Of a DNA stretch of 64,000 nt, positions 1-8,395 are shown one piece after another. Each line of letters starts with the position of its first letter. Within the stretch, counting starts at the first letter, position 1. The position numbers and the translations under genes were made by a program. A model generated the notes under the pieces. The model did no database searches. It saw only the letters and a program-made list of their open reading frames with translations, and had not been told where the DNA came from. The stretch comes from Glutamicibacter creatinolyticus. GTDB lineage: Bacteria > Actinomycetota > Actinomycetes > Actinomycetales > Micrococcaceae. The stretch is taken from positions 2,790,001-2,854,000 of the forward strand of contig NZ_CP034412.1 of the NCBI RefSeq assembly GCF_006094275.1, in the 5' to 3' direction.

Positions 1-13
1 CTCTGTCGCTCAT
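1..13 (-). CDS. Start of a putative toxin gene, partner of the adjacent antitoxin (partial)
   Basis: Only four codons (M-S-D-R) are inside the window. The ATG overlaps the TGA of the upstream antitoxin gene in the ATGA arrangement usual for toxin-antitoxin operons. By the YefM-YoeB/Phd-Doc pattern the next gene should be a YoeB/RelE-type mRNA interferase or a Doc-type toxin. This identity is inferred from position alone; nothing of the protein can be examined. Confidence 0.4.
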
Positions 14-258
14 GGGTCAATGAGCCCATGCTCAGTTGAATTTCCTTCCTGCGCTGATTTAAACGCTTCAAGCAGGCGCAGTGCGTTCTTGGGAGACCTC
101 AGCAAGTAGCTTGTCTCGACCAAGGCGTCGTATTCGTCTTTCGACATCAGGATCGCCGAGCCCCGCTTGGACACAATCTCAACTTCCGTTTGGTCAAGAT
201 TGACCTTCTCAACCGACCCAAACAAAGCACGACGCGCTTCACTCGCTGTTATCGCCAC
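10..258 (-). CDS. Type II antitoxin, Phd/YefM family
   Basis: This is an 82-residue protein of YefM size. Its start reads ITASEARRAL, followed by an SKRG..ILMSKDEYDAL core and then ETSYLLRSPKNALRLLEAF, closely matching the family pattern (SEAR, LMS.eEY..L.ET.YLL.SP.N). Family members neutralise a cognate ribonuclease toxin and autorepress the operon through the N-terminal DNA-binding fold. I chose the GTG at 258 because AGGAGG (263-268 on this strand) sits four bases before it. The longer reading from 363 adds a Cys/Pro-rich stretch unlike the family. The stop overlaps the next start by ATGA. No other defence or mobile gene is visible nearby. Confidence 0.8.
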   Translation of the reverse strand: MAITASEARRALFGSVEKVNLDQTEVEIVSKRGSAILMSKDEYDALVETSYLLRSPKNALRLLEAFKSAQEGNSTEHGLIDP

Positions 259-476
259 AACCCCTCCTAGTCGTCCCGGGTGTGGTACCACTCTGGGATC
301 GCTTGGACAGCTCTCAGAGCAGACATTTCTTGGGCAAAGTGTTGGTACGCCGGCGCGAAGCACCTTTGCCTTGTACCGGCTCCAGCCGTCGTGGTGCGTA
401 GTCTCACGGCGCGCAGCCGGTCAACGGACTACTCTTAAGGGGAGAAATCTTTCCCCGCATTTGTAGGAGCCCCTCC

Positions 477-1424
477 ATGACCGGCAGCAAAGTTGTTTCC
501 TTCGGCCACTACCAGCCCGAACGGATCGTGCCGAACTCCGAGCTGGAAAAGCTGGTGGAAACCAGCGACGAGTGGATTACTCGCCGCGTCGGGATCCAGG
601 AACGCCGCTGGGCTGGCGAGGGTGAAAGCGTGGACTTCATGGCCACCGAGGCCGCCAAGATGGCCCTGAACAACGCGGAGGGCATCGAGGCCAGCGACAT
701 CGATCTGGTCGTGGTGGCCACCTGCACTGCGCTGGACCGCACCCCGAACATGGCAGCTCGGGTGGCACTGGCCCTGGGCATGGAGCAGAACCCGGCCGTC
801 ATGGACGTGAACACTGCCTGCTCGGGATTCAACCACGCCCTGGCCACCGCCCAGCACGCGATTATGGCCGGCAGTGCCACCAAGGCCCTGGTCATCGCCT
901 CCGAACGACTGACCGACGTCACCGACTTCACGGACCGCACCACCTGCGTGCTCACCGCCGACGGCGCGGGCGCCGTGGTGGTGACCGCCTCCCAGGAGCA
1001 GGGCATCTCCCCGGTGCTGTGGGGCTCGGTGCCGCAGATGTCCGATGCCGTGCGCATTGAGCACTCGAACAACGACAAGTTCGCCCAGAACGGGCAGAGC
1101 GTCTACCGCTGGACCGTCACCCAGCTGCCCAAGATCGCCAAGCAGATCATCGAGCGTGCCGGACTGGCCCCGGAGGAGATCGGTGCGATCGTGCTGCACC
1201 AGGCCAACCTGCGCATCATCGAACCGCTGGCCGAGAAGATCGGGGCCCCGAACGCACGGGTGGCCACCGACGTGGTCTACTCCGGTAACACCTCGGCCGC
1301 TTCGGTGCCGCTGGCGTTGTCCAAGATGATGGCGGACGAGCCGCTGCCCTCGGGCACCAAGGCCCTGCTGTTCGCCTTTGGCGGCGGCCTGACCTACGCG
1401 GGCCAGGTCATCACCATCCCGTAA
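477..1424 (+). CDS. fabH: Beta-ketoacyl-ACP synthase III (FabH family)
   Basis: The 315-residue thiolase-fold enzyme has the complete FabH triad: Cys115 in DVNTACSGF, His241 in HQANLRI and Asn271 in YSGNTSAAS. There is a C-terminal glycine loop (FAFGGGLTYAGQ) and the N-terminal TSDEWI.RR.GI signature. FabH condenses a primer acyl-CoA with malonyl-ACP to start fatty-acid synthesis. In iso/anteiso-lipid Gram-positives the primer comes from branched 2-oxoacid dehydrogenase, which is encoded at 11.4-14.9 kb here. An AGGAG lies just before ATG 477. It is not next to fabD/acpP as the housekeeping copy often is, so it may be a second paralogue or an acyl-specific ketosynthase III. Primer specificity is inferred. 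Confidence 0.85.
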   Translation: MTGSKVVSFGHYQPERIVPNSELEKLVETSDEWITRRVGIQERRWAGEGESVDFMATEAAKMALNNAEGIEASDIDLVVVATCTALDRTPNMAARVALALGMEQNPAVMDVNTACSGFNHALATAQHAIMAGSATKALVIASERLTDVTDFTDRTTCVLTADGAGAVVVTASQEQGISPVLWGSVPQMSDAVRIEHSNNDKFAQNGQSVYRWTVTQLPKIAKQIIERAGLAPEEIGAIVLHQANLRIIEPLAEKIGAPNARVATDVVYSGNTSAASVPLALSKMMADEPLPSGTKALLFAFGGGLTYAGQVITIP

Positions 1425-1488
1425 CCAGCACCGCGCAGGCGCCGGCCCCCTGGCCGGTCCGGTGCCTGAGTTGATTGGAGTGCCCAGC

Positions 1489-1887
1489 ATGGAGATCCTG
1501 AGCAGCCGGGTGCTGCTGCGCCCGGTGGACCCGGTGGCCACCCAGCATTTCTACCGGCACACGCTCGGGCTGGCGGTGGCCCGCGAATTTGGTCCCGCTA
1601 ACGCACCGGGCCTGGTCTTCCACCTGGGCAACGGGTTGCTGGAGGTTTCCGGAGCGCGCACCGCCAGTGAGCCGTCCTCCCTGCAGTTGTGGCTGCAGGT
1701 GCGACAGGTGGGCGAGGAGGTGCGGCGGCTGCGGACCGCCGGGGTGAAGGTGCTGCGCGAGCCGCGCACCGAACCGTGGGGACTGATTGAGGCCTGGATC
1801 CAGGACCCGGACGGCACCCGCATCGTGCTGGTGCAGATTCCCGAGGATCACCCGCTGCGCCGGGATCAGCGCGATCTGTCCGGGTGA
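1489..1887 (+). CDS. VOC (glyoxalase/bleomycin-resistance) superfamily protein
   Basis: This is a single-domain vicinal-oxygen-chelate protein of about 132 residues. It opens with a strand followed by DPVATQHFYRHTLGL, has GLVFHLGNGLLEV in the middle and ends with WIQDPDGTRIVLVQ, the paired beta-alpha-beta-beta-beta modules typical of the fold. Members include glyoxalases, dioxygenases and antibiotic-binding proteins; the substrate cannot be told here. ATG 1489 is preferred to GTG 1462 because TTGGAG lies at a good distance and the fold begins just after it. It follows the fabH-like gene by 64 bases in the same direction and may be cotranscribed. Confidence 0.7.
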   Translation: MEILSSRVLLRPVDPVATQHFYRHTLGLAVAREFGPANAPGLVFHLGNGLLEVSGARTASEPSSLQLWLQVRQVGEEVRRLRTAGVKVLREPRTEPWGLIEAWIQDPDGTRIVLVQIPEDHPLRRDQRDLSG

Positions 1888-1975
1888 TCGGCTTCCCCCG
1901 CTCCACGGCAGGGGGTGCCGGAAGCGCAGGAAGCGAACTCCTGACTTGGGGCAAGAGCGAGTTGTAGACGGGAAT

Positions 1976-2012
1976 TTGACGTAGGCAGCATCACATTGTC
2001 ATACTCGACACC
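1976..2012 (+). promoter_or_regulatory. Promoter and FadR-type operator of the asparagine operon
   Basis: TTGACG (1976-1981) and CATACT (2000-2005) are 18 bases apart. The GTG start at 2013 lies seven bases after the -10, so the transcript is probably leaderless. Overlapping the -10, bases 1996-2006 read TTGTCATACTC, which fits the TNGTNNNACNA core bound by FadR-subfamily GntR proteins except at the last base. Autoregulation by the first gene of the operon is the natural inference. Confidence 0.55.
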
Positions 2013-2717
2013 GTGAACCTGTCAGACAGCTGGACACCCGGACAGCAGCCGATCTCCCGCACCAGTGCCTCCGAGGCCGTTTTCCAGTCCCTGCGCACCG
2101 CCATTGAAGAACAGCGCATCCCGCTGGGCAGCAAGCTGGGCTCGGAAGCCAGCCTGGCCGCCGACTACTCGGTCAGCCGCTCGGTGATCCGCGAGGCCCT
2201 GCGCTCCTGCGCCGCCTTGGGCCTGACCCGCACCGAAACCGGGCGCGGCACCTTCGTGGTCTCCCACCGGCCCAACCGGGAACTGGTCCTTGGCGGGTTC
2301 TCCTCCTCCGACCTCTATGAGGCCCGGCCCCACATCGAAATCCCGGCCGCCCGGCTGGCCGCCGACCGGCACACCGAGGAGGACCTCGAACGATTGCGCG
2401 GGTTGATTGAGCAGATGGAAGTCGAAGACGACGCCGCCGCCTGGGTGGAATTGGACGCCGCCTTCCACGCCGCCGTGGCCCGCGCCAGCGGCAACTCCGT
2501 CTTCGACCGGGTGGTGGGGGACATCCGTGATGCGATGGCCCGCCAGTCCGAGACCGTCAACCTGGTCACTGGCCGCCGCGGCGCCTCCAACCTGGAGCAC
2601 CGGCTGATCGTCGAGGCGATCGCATCCGGCGACGGGGACGCGGCAGGAGCAGCCATGGGTGAGCACCTGAGCAAGGTCCAGCAGGCCGTCTCGCTGATCG
2701 TGCGCAGCACCCCGTGA
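2013..2717 (+). CDS. GntR-family transcriptional regulator (FadR/FCD subfamily)
   Basis: This 234-residue regulator has an N-terminal winged helix (about residues 18-85; LGSEASLAADYSVSRSVIREALRSCAALGL, then GRGTFV) and a helical FCD effector domain (about 100-225) with metal-ligand candidates in LDAAFHAAVA and NLEHRLIVEAI. FCD regulators usually sense small carboxylates or amino acids. It leads an operon with asparaginase, aspartase and a permease, so an asparagine- or aspartate-responsive role is likely. A GTGA overlap couples it to the asparaginase gene. The start is apparently leaderless (see the promoter entry). Confidence 0.85.
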   Translation: MNLSDSWTPGQQPISRTSASEAVFQSLRTAIEEQRIPLGSKLGSEASLAADYSVSRSVIREALRSCAALGLTRTETGRGTFVVSHRPNRELVLGGFSSSDLYEARPHIEIPAARLAADRHTEEDLERLRGLIEQMEVEDDAAAWVELDAAFHAAVARASGNSVFDRVVGDIRDAMARQSETVNLVTGRRGASNLEHRLIVEAIASGDGDAAGAAMGEHLSKVQQAVSLIVRSTP

Positions 2718-3808
2718 ACCAGCCACCGAACAAGCCACCGCAAGCCCACCAGGATGAAGTGAACCAGGACGCCATGACCCCACCGCCTTCCAGCCAGTCC
2801 GCGACCGAGCAGGCCGCGGCCACCAGCCACCCCTCCCTGCAGGAACTGGCGGCCTCCGGGCTGCCCGGGCACGTTCCGGTCGCGGCGGTGACCCGCGGTG
2901 AGGCGATCGAGTCCGTGCACTACGGTTCGGCCGTGCTGCTGGACCCGCAGGGCCGGATCCTGGCCTCGCTGGGTGACACCAGCTCGCGCTTCTACCCCCG
3001 CTCGGCGCTCAAGCCGCTGTTCGCGGTGGGAATGCTGCGCGCCGGGCTGGAACTGGACGACGAACAGCTCGCCCTGGCCGCCGCCAGCCACTCCGGCTCC
3101 CAGCGCCACCAGGACGTCGCGCTGGGCACCCTGCACGCGGCCGGGCTGCAGGCGGCGGACCTGGGCAACTCCACCGACCTGCCCTACGGTCCCGCCGAGC
3201 GCACCGCCTGGCTGGCCGCCGGGGGCGCAGCGACCCAGCTGGCGCAGAACTGCTCGGGCAAGCACGCGGCGCTGCTGGCCCTGTGCAGGCTCAAGGGCTG
3301 GGACACCGCCACCTACCTGGCCCCGGGCCACCCGATCAGCAAACTGCTGGCCGAGACCGTGCAGGAGCTGACCGGGGAACAGATCACCAGCGCCAGCGCG
3401 GATGGCTGCGGCACCCCGGTCTACCCGTTGAGCCTGCCGGCCCTGGCCCGCGGCTTCGCCCGGCTGGCCAACGCCCCGCAGGGCAGCGCCGAGGCCCGGG
3501 TGGGCGCGGCGATGCGCCGCCATCCCGAACTGCTGGCCGGGGAGGGCCGGGATGTGACGGCGCTGATTCGCACGGTGCCCGGGCTGATCGCCAAGGACGG
3601 ATTCGAGGGCGTCCAGGCCGTGGCCCTGGCCGACGGGACCAGCCTGGCGGTGAAGATCGCCGATGGCTCGGACCGGGCCCGGATGCCGGTGACCGCCAAG
3701 CTGCTGCTGGAGCACCTGGGCGACGCGGCCCCCGCGGGGCTGCGCCAGCTGGCCAGCTCCCCGGCCTACGGCGGCGGAGAAGTGGTCGGCGAGCTGGCCG
3801 CACTCTAG
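2714..3808 (+). CDS. L-asparaginase (asparaginase II family)
   Basis: The enzyme hydrolyses L-asparagine to aspartate and ammonia. The 364-residue protein shows the PF06089-type pattern: HVPVAAVTRG and SVHYGSAV, then SRFYPRSALKPLFAVGML, ASHSGSQRHQDVA, NCSGKHAALLALC, and a C-terminal DGCGTPVYPLSL. It is unrelated to the EcA-I/II threonine-type asparaginases. The first 40 residues are Gln/Pro-rich and look non-conserved, so an internal start (for example M21) is possible, but the GTGA overlap with the regulator gene supports coupling at 2714. Its product feeds the aspartase encoded next. No signal peptide is visible, so it should be cytoplasmic. Confidence 0.88.
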   Translation: MNQPPNKPPQAHQDEVNQDAMTPPPSSQSATEQAAATSHPSLQELAASGLPGHVPVAAVTRGEAIESVHYGSAVLLDPQGRILASLGDTSSRFYPRSALKPLFAVGMLRAGLELDDEQLALAAASHSGSQRHQDVALGTLHAAGLQAADLGNSTDLPYGPAERTAWLAAGGAATQLAQNCSGKHAALLALCRLKGWDTATYLAPGHPISKLLAETVQELTGEQITSASADGCGTPVYPLSLPALARGFARLANAPQGSAEARVGAAMRRHPELLAGEGRDVTALIRTVPGLIAKDGFEGVQAVALADGTSLAVKIADGSDRARMPVTAKLLLEHLGDAAPAGLRQLASSPAYGGGEVVGELAAL

Positions 3809-3928
3809 CCCGCCGGGCTTTACCGCACCGGCGGCCTGCGGGCTTGTCCCGCCCCACAGTTTTGGCAGCGCGCCCGTGCTGCCCCATGAAGTTTCACGCA
3901 ACAGATTTCACAAAGGAGTACATCTGCC

Positions 3929-5344
3929 ATGTCCACCACCCTGCTGTCGGGACAGACTCGCACCGAGCATGACCTGATCGGTGATCTGGAAATTCCGGTG
4001 GAAGCCTACTGGGGCGTGCACACGCTGCGCGCCAAGGAGAACTTCCACATCACCGGCACCACCCTCGAGGGCAACCCGCACCTGATCAACGCGCTGGCCC
4101 GCGTGAAGCAGGCCGCCGCCCGGGCGAACCACGAGCTGGGGCTGCTGGACGCCGAACGCGCCCAGGCCATTGACCGGGCCTGCGAGGCGGTGGCCGGCGG
4201 GGCGCTGCACGGCCAGTTCATCATCGACCCGATCCAGGGCGGGGCCGGGACCAGCACCAACATGAACGCCAATGAGGTCATCGCCAACCTGGCCCTGGAG
4301 ATCCTGGGCCATGGCAAGGGCGAGTACCAGTACCTGCACCCGAACGACCACGTGAACCTGTCCCAGTCCACCAATGACGCCTACCCGACCGCGGTGAACA
4401 TCGCCACCTACTTCGCCACCCAGCCGCTGCTGGCCGCGATGCAGCAGCTGGAGGATTCCTGCCTGGCCAAGGCCACCGAGTTCCGCACCGTGGTGAAGAT
4501 GGGCCGCACCCAGCTGCAGGACGCGGTGCCGATGACCGTGGGCCAGGAGTTCGGCGGCTGGGCGGTGACCCTGCGTGAGGACCGGGACCGGCTGGCCGAG
4601 TCGCTGAGCCTGGTCACCGAGATCAACCTGGGCGCCACCGCGATCGGCACCGGGCTGAACGCCCCGGCCGGCTACGCCGAGGCCGCCTGCCGCCACCTGC
4701 GCGAGCTGACCGGGCTGCCGCTGACCACCAGCCCGGATTTGATCGAGGCGACCAGCGACGTGGGCGCGTTCGTGCACCTGTCCGGCGTGCTCAAGCGCGT
4801 GGCGCTGAAGATCTCCAAGATCTGCAACGACCTGCGCCTGCTCTCCTCCGGCCCGCGCGCCGGGCTCTACGACCTGCAGCTGCCGGCAGTGCAGTCCGGG
4901 TCCTCGATCATGCCCGGCAAGGTCAACCCGGTGATCCCCGAGGTCGTGAACCAGATCGCCTACCAGGTGGTGGGCCACGATCTGACCGTGACCATGGCCG
5001 CGGAGGGCGGGCAGCTGCAGCTGAACGCGTTCGAACCGGTGATCGTGCACTCGATCGGGCTCTCGCTCAAGCACCTGACCAACGGCTGCCTCACCCTGGC
5101 CGAACGCTGCATCGACGGGATCACCGTGGATGAGGCGGCGCTGCGCCGCGAGGTGGAGAACTCCATCGGCCTGGTCACCGCGCTGAACCCGCGCCTGGGC
5201 TACGCGGCGTCGACCTCGATCGCGATGGAGGCGCTGCACACCGGACGCGGTGTGGCCGAGCTGGTCCTGGAACGCGGCCTGCTCTCCGCCGAGGACCTCA
5301 ATGAGCTGCTCTCCCCCGAGCGCCTTGCCAATCTTTCCGACTAA
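3929..5344 (+). CDS. aspA: Aspartate ammonia-lyase (aspartase)
   Basis: This 471-residue member of the fumarase/aspartase superfamily converts aspartate to fumarate and ammonia. Diagnostic stretches are GGAGTSTNMNANEV, HVNLSQSTNDAYPT, the KMGRTQLQDAVPMT block and the superfamily signature GSSIMPGKVNP. The N-terminus (EHDLIGDLEIPVEAYWGVHT) is aspartase-like rather than fumarase-like. AAAGGAG precedes the ATG. The gene lies 120 bases after asparaginase and 21 bases before the permease. Together they make a complete asparagine-to-fumarate route releasing two ammonia molecules. Confidence 0.93.
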   Translation: MSTTLLSGQTRTEHDLIGDLEIPVEAYWGVHTLRAKENFHITGTTLEGNPHLINALARVKQAAARANHELGLLDAERAQAIDRACEAVAGGALHGQFIIDPIQGGAGTSTNMNANEVIANLALEILGHGKGEYQYLHPNDHVNLSQSTNDAYPTAVNIATYFATQPLLAAMQQLEDSCLAKATEFRTVVKMGRTQLQDAVPMTVGQEFGGWAVTLREDRDRLAESLSLVTEINLGATAIGTGLNAPAGYAEAACRHLRELTGLPLTTSPDLIEATSDVGAFVHLSGVLKRVALKISKICNDLRLLSSGPRAGLYDLQLPAVQSGSSIMPGKVNPVIPEVVNQIAYQVVGHDLTVTMAAEGGQLQLNAFEPVIVHSIGLSLKHLTNGCLTLAERCIDGITVDEAALRREVENSIGLVTALNPRLGYAASTSIAMEALHTGRGVAELVLERGLLSAEDLNELLSPERLANLSD

Positions 5345-5365
5345 TCCCCCCACCCAAGGATACTG

Positions 5366-6859
5366 ATGGAGCATTCCACCACTGGGAACACCCCCGTTCC
5401 CGACGCCTCGCTGACCGCCGGCGACGCGGACTACCACAAGGGCCTTTCGGGCCGGCAGATGCAGATGATCGCGATCGGCGGGGCGATCGGCACCGGACTG
5501 TTCATGGGGGCCGGCGGACGGCTGGCGCAGGCCGGGCCGGGCATCGTGATCAGCTATGCGGTCTGCGGCTTCTTCGCCTTCCTGATCCTGCGCGCGCTGG
5601 GCGAACTGGTGATGCACCGGCCCTCCTCGGGCTCGTTCGTCTCCTACGCCCGTGAGTTCTACGGGGAGAAGGCGGCGTTCGCCACCGGCTGGCTGTACTG
5701 GCTGAACTGGTGCATGACCTCGATCGTGGACATCACCGCCGCGGCGCTGTACATGAACTTCTTTGGCAAATACGTGCCCTGGATCGGCGCGGTGCCGCAG
5801 TGGCTGTGGGCGCTGGCCGCCCTGCTGCTGGTGCTGTCGATGAACCTGATCTCGGTGAAGGTCTTTGGTGAGCTGGAGTTCTGGTTTGCGCTGATCAAGG
5901 TGGTGGCGCTGGTCGCGTTCCTGCTGCTGGGCTGCTACTTCGTGATCTTCGGGACCCCGATCGAGGGCCACCAGGTCGGCTTCTCGTTGATCAGCGACAA
6001 CGGCGGGCTGCTGCCCAGCGGCCTGATGCCGGTGCTGGTGCTGATGCAGGGCGTGGTGTTCGCCTACGCCTCGATCGAGCTGATCGGCACCGCGGCCGGG
6101 GAGGCGAAGAACCCGGAAAAGGTGATGCCCAAGGCGGTGAACACGGTCATCGTGCGCATCGCGGTGTTCTACGTCGGTTCGCTGGTGCTGCTCTCCCTGC
6201 TGCTGCCCTACACCGCCTACAAGGACGGCGAGTCCCCGTTCGTGACGTTCTTCGGCGCGATCGGCGTGCAGGGCATGGATGTGGTGATGAACCTGGTGGT
6301 GCTCACCGCGGCGCTGTCCTCGTTGAATGCCGGGTTGTACTCCACCGGCCGGATCCTGCGCTCGATGTCGCTGAACGGCTCGGCCCCGCGCTTTGCGGGG
6401 CGGATGAACAAGGCCGGGGTGCCCTACGGCGGCATCGTGATCACCGCGGTGATCGCCGTGTTCGGTGTGCTGCTGAACGCGATCGTGCCGGCCAAGGCGT
6501 TTGAGATCGTGCTGAACTTCGCCGCGATCGGCATCATCTCCGCGTGGGCGATGATCGTGCTGTGCCAGATGGCGCTGGTGAAGAAGGCCCGCGCCGGCCA
6601 ACTGCAGCGCCCGTCCTTCCGGATGCCGCTGGCGCCGGTCTCCGGGTGGGTGACGCTGGTCTTCCTGGCCCTGGTGCTGGTGATGATGGCGTTCGACAAC
6701 CCGGTGGGCACCTGGACGATCGCCTCGCTGGCGATCATCATCCCACTGCTGGTGATCGGCTGGTTCCTGTGCCGTGACCGGATCAACGAGATCGCCGCCG
6801 CCCGCCTGGCGGCCGAACGCCGGGTGCAGGAAGACGAGGCCGAACACAGCCGCCTCTAG
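5366..6859 (+). CDS. ansP: Amino-acid permease, probably L-asparagine (AnsP-like APC family)
   Basis: The 497-residue integral membrane protein of the amino acid transporter family has about 12 hydrophobic segments. The first one reads [18 protein letters not shown], the substrate-binding GxG loop of this family. Further family landmarks are [19 protein letters not shown] near TM3 and [17 protein letters not shown] in the middle. It most resembles the AnsP/GabP/AroP branch. The operon partners (asparaginase, aspartase) make asparagine, or possibly aspartate, the likely substrate; sequence alone does not prove this. It is the last gene before a strong hairpin terminator. Confidence 0.87.
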   Translation: MEHSTTGNTPVPDASLTAGDADYHKGLSGRQMQMIAIGGAIGTGLFMGAGGRLAQAGPGIVISYAVCGFFAFLILRALGELVMHRPSSGSFVSYAREFYGEKAAFATGWLYWLNWCMTSIVDITAAALYMNFFGKYVPWIGAVPQWLWALAALLLVLSMNLISVKVFGELEFWFALIKVVALVAFLLLGCYFVIFGTPIEGHQVGFSLISDNGGLLPSGLMPVLVLMQGVVFAYASIELIGTAAGEAKNPEKVMPKAVNTVIVRIAVFYVGSLVLLSLLLPYTAYKDGESPFVTFFGAIGVQGMDVVMNLVVLTAALSSLNAGLYSTGRILRSMSLNGSAPRFAGRMNKAGVPYGGIVITAVIAVFGVLLNAIVPAKAFEIVLNFAAIGIISAWAMIVLCQMALVKKARAGQLQRPSFRMPLAPVSGWVTLVFLALVLVMMAFDNPVGTWTIASLAIIIPLLVIGWFLCRDRINEIAAARLAAERRVQEDEAEHSRL

Positions 6860-6883
6860 GCTGGAGCGGCCCTTGACCCTCCC

Positions 6884-6925
6884 AAGGGGCCCGAATCCGC
6901 AGTGCGCTGCGGGTCCGGGCCCCTT
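6884..6925 (+). terminator. Hairpin terminator after the asparagine operon
   Basis: A 19-pair stem (arms 6884-6902 and 6907-6925, one A-C mismatch and one wobble) closes a four-base loop 24 bases after the permease stop. There is no U tract, which is common in actinobacterial terminators. Confidence 0.7.
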
Positions 6926-7017
6926 CGGCGTTGCTGCGGCACCACGGATGAGCCGGTGATTCTGGGAGAGTGGGCCAAGCCCTTCACTTTCACCCGCCCG
7001 CTTGGGATGCTGGGGCC

Positions 7018-7335
7018 ATGACGCTCTTTAATCCCATTATCCGTCCAGGCCAGGCCCAGGCTGCCCGGGTCCTGGTGCAGGTAACCCCGGACTATCTGAG
7101 CCAAAAGTCCGGGTTCGATCTGGCCCTGTTGCGTGACTTCGAGGCCGGGCGCGTGGAGCTGGACGCCGACCAGCAGGAGAAGCTGCGCGCCGCACTGGAG
7201 GGCCTGGGCGCCGTCTTCCTGCCCGAGGACGAGGAGTTCGGCCATGGTGTGCGACTGAAGTTCAACTCCCGCAAGGCCCATTCGATTCGCACCTGGGAAG
7301 GTGAGGGCGGCGCGGCCCAGCCCGACGTCGTCTAG
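7018..7335 (+). CDS. Small XRE-like helix-turn-helix protein
   Basis: The 105-residue protein has a lambda-repressor-like helical core: QAQAARVLVQVTPDYLSQKSG, then LLRDFEAGRVELDADQQEKL. It is followed by LEGLGAVFLPEDE and GVRLKF, the tail seen in many one-domain XRE regulators. Such proteins bind DNA, but no target is evident. ATG 7018 is chosen over GTG 6970 because the HTH begins soon after and the upstream extension looks like non-coding sequence. It stands alone between two hairpin terminators. Confidence 0.65.
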   Translation: MTLFNPIIRPGQAQAARVLVQVTPDYLSQKSGFDLALLRDFEAGRVELDADQQEKLRAALEGLGAVFLPEDEEFGHGVRLKFNSRKAHSIRTWEGEGGAAQPDVV

Positions 7336-7382
7336 GTGCTGCGGGCCGTAACCCGGCATGGTGCACCGGTCCCGCGGCCAGT

Positions 7383-7415
7383 CGGCACCCGAAGGGATCC
7401 TGCCTTCGGGCGCCG
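7383..7415. terminator. Hairpin between convergent genes
   Basis: A 13-pair stem with one mismatch (arms 7383-7395 and 7403-7415) and a seven-base loop lies between the XRE-like gene and the convergent lipoprotein gene. It probably serves both strands. Confidence 0.5.
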
Positions 7416-7433
7416 GCTGCAGGCATGCACGGC

Positions 7434-8216
7434 CTAGGCCGGACGCAGGCTGAGCATGATCTGCCGCACCGTCTGGTATTCGGGGCTCTGCACGATCTGG
7501 CGGGCCTGGTCCACGGTGACGTGGTCCTCGTCAAAGCCCAGCAGTTCGGGCAGGTCCCCGGTGGATTCCATGACCGAATACAGGTCCTTCTTGGGACTGA
7601 AGTAGGACAGTGCCGGCTGCTGCCCGCGTTCGGCGATCATCTCATCGTTGATGAGCATGACCAGGAATTTCTCCTCGGTATCCCCGTCGGATTCGGTGCT
7701 CACGTAGTGCTCGGCATAGAGGCTGGCCGGTTTGCTGAGCTTGGCCGGCAACGCCTCCTGTTCAATCTTGGTGCGCTGGTACGTGTCCATGTCTCCGTCG
7801 GTGTCCTCCGCGGAGTTGGCCTTGAACTCGATCAGGGTTCGGCCCTTCTCGTTCTTGACCTTCCACTCGGTGAACGGGTTGTCCATCGGATCCTCGTCCG
7901 GGTCGCAGTGCTCGCAGTCATCGGGAACGACGCTCCAGTCCTTCGGATGCTTGAAGCTCAGGCCCTGGGTGGAAAACTCCTGCCACTGCGACGTCTGGGT
8001 TTCGCTGGGCTGCGGGGTCGGGCTGGTCTGGGTTTGGGTTGGTTCAGTGGACGGGGATGCGCTGCTCGGCGGTGCCGAGGTGGTGGGGGATGCGGTGGCC
8101 GGGGCCGAGGTGGGCGAGGGGCCCGGGTCGGCCGGGGTGGTGTTGCAGGCGGCCAGCAGGAACATGGCGGCCGCGGCGCCACCAAGGTATAGGGCGGGGG
8201 TCTTTCTCGGATTCAT
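7434..8216 (-). CDS. Secreted lipoprotein of unknown function
   Basis: The predicted 260-residue lipoprotein has a signal peptide ending in the lipobox LAAC (Cys24), so the mature protein should be anchored on the outer face of the membrane. A low-complexity Ser/Thr/Pro linker of about 60 residues follows, then a globular domain. That domain starts FSTQGLSFKHPKDWSVVP, resembling the PsbP-like or 'HPKDW' beta domains of many actinobacterial lipoproteins. A Cys/Asp cluster (CEHCDPDEDP) could bind metal or form a disulfide. ATG 8216 is chosen because AGGAGG lies eight bases before it. I do not recognise a specific function. Confidence 0.75.
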   Translation of the reverse strand: MNPRKTPALYLGGAAAAMFLLAACNTTPADPGPSPTSAPATASPTTSAPPSSASPSTEPTQTQTSPTPQPSETQTSQWQEFSTQGLSFKHPKDWSVVPDDCEHCDPDEDPMDNPFTEWKVKNEKGRTLIEFKANSAEDTDGDMDTYQRTKIEQEALPAKLSKPASLYAEHYVSTESDGDTEEKFLVMLINDEMIAERGQQPALSYFSPKKDLYSVMESTGDLPELLGFDEDHVTVDQARQIVQSPEYQTVRQIMLSLRPA

Positions 8217-8395
8217 GAACATCGCCTCCTGAATCCACCTTGCCCGAGCCCCCGCGCAGTTCCAAGACCCGGGGACCGGATTCCGCGCGAACTCCATGAA
8301 TCGGTGCGGAACCGTTATGAATCAAGCCAGGGGCAACGAAGCCGGAAAGCTGGTCTCTTTGACGCATGGACTAGTGCCAAGGCGTATTCGATGGA

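Noticed and set aside
3908-6847. A very long minus-strand open frame (979 codons) opposite aspA and the permease gene
   Set aside because: It is His/Gln/Arg/Gly-rich with no domain, and lies antisense to two clear genes. GC-rich codon use leaves such frames open by chance.
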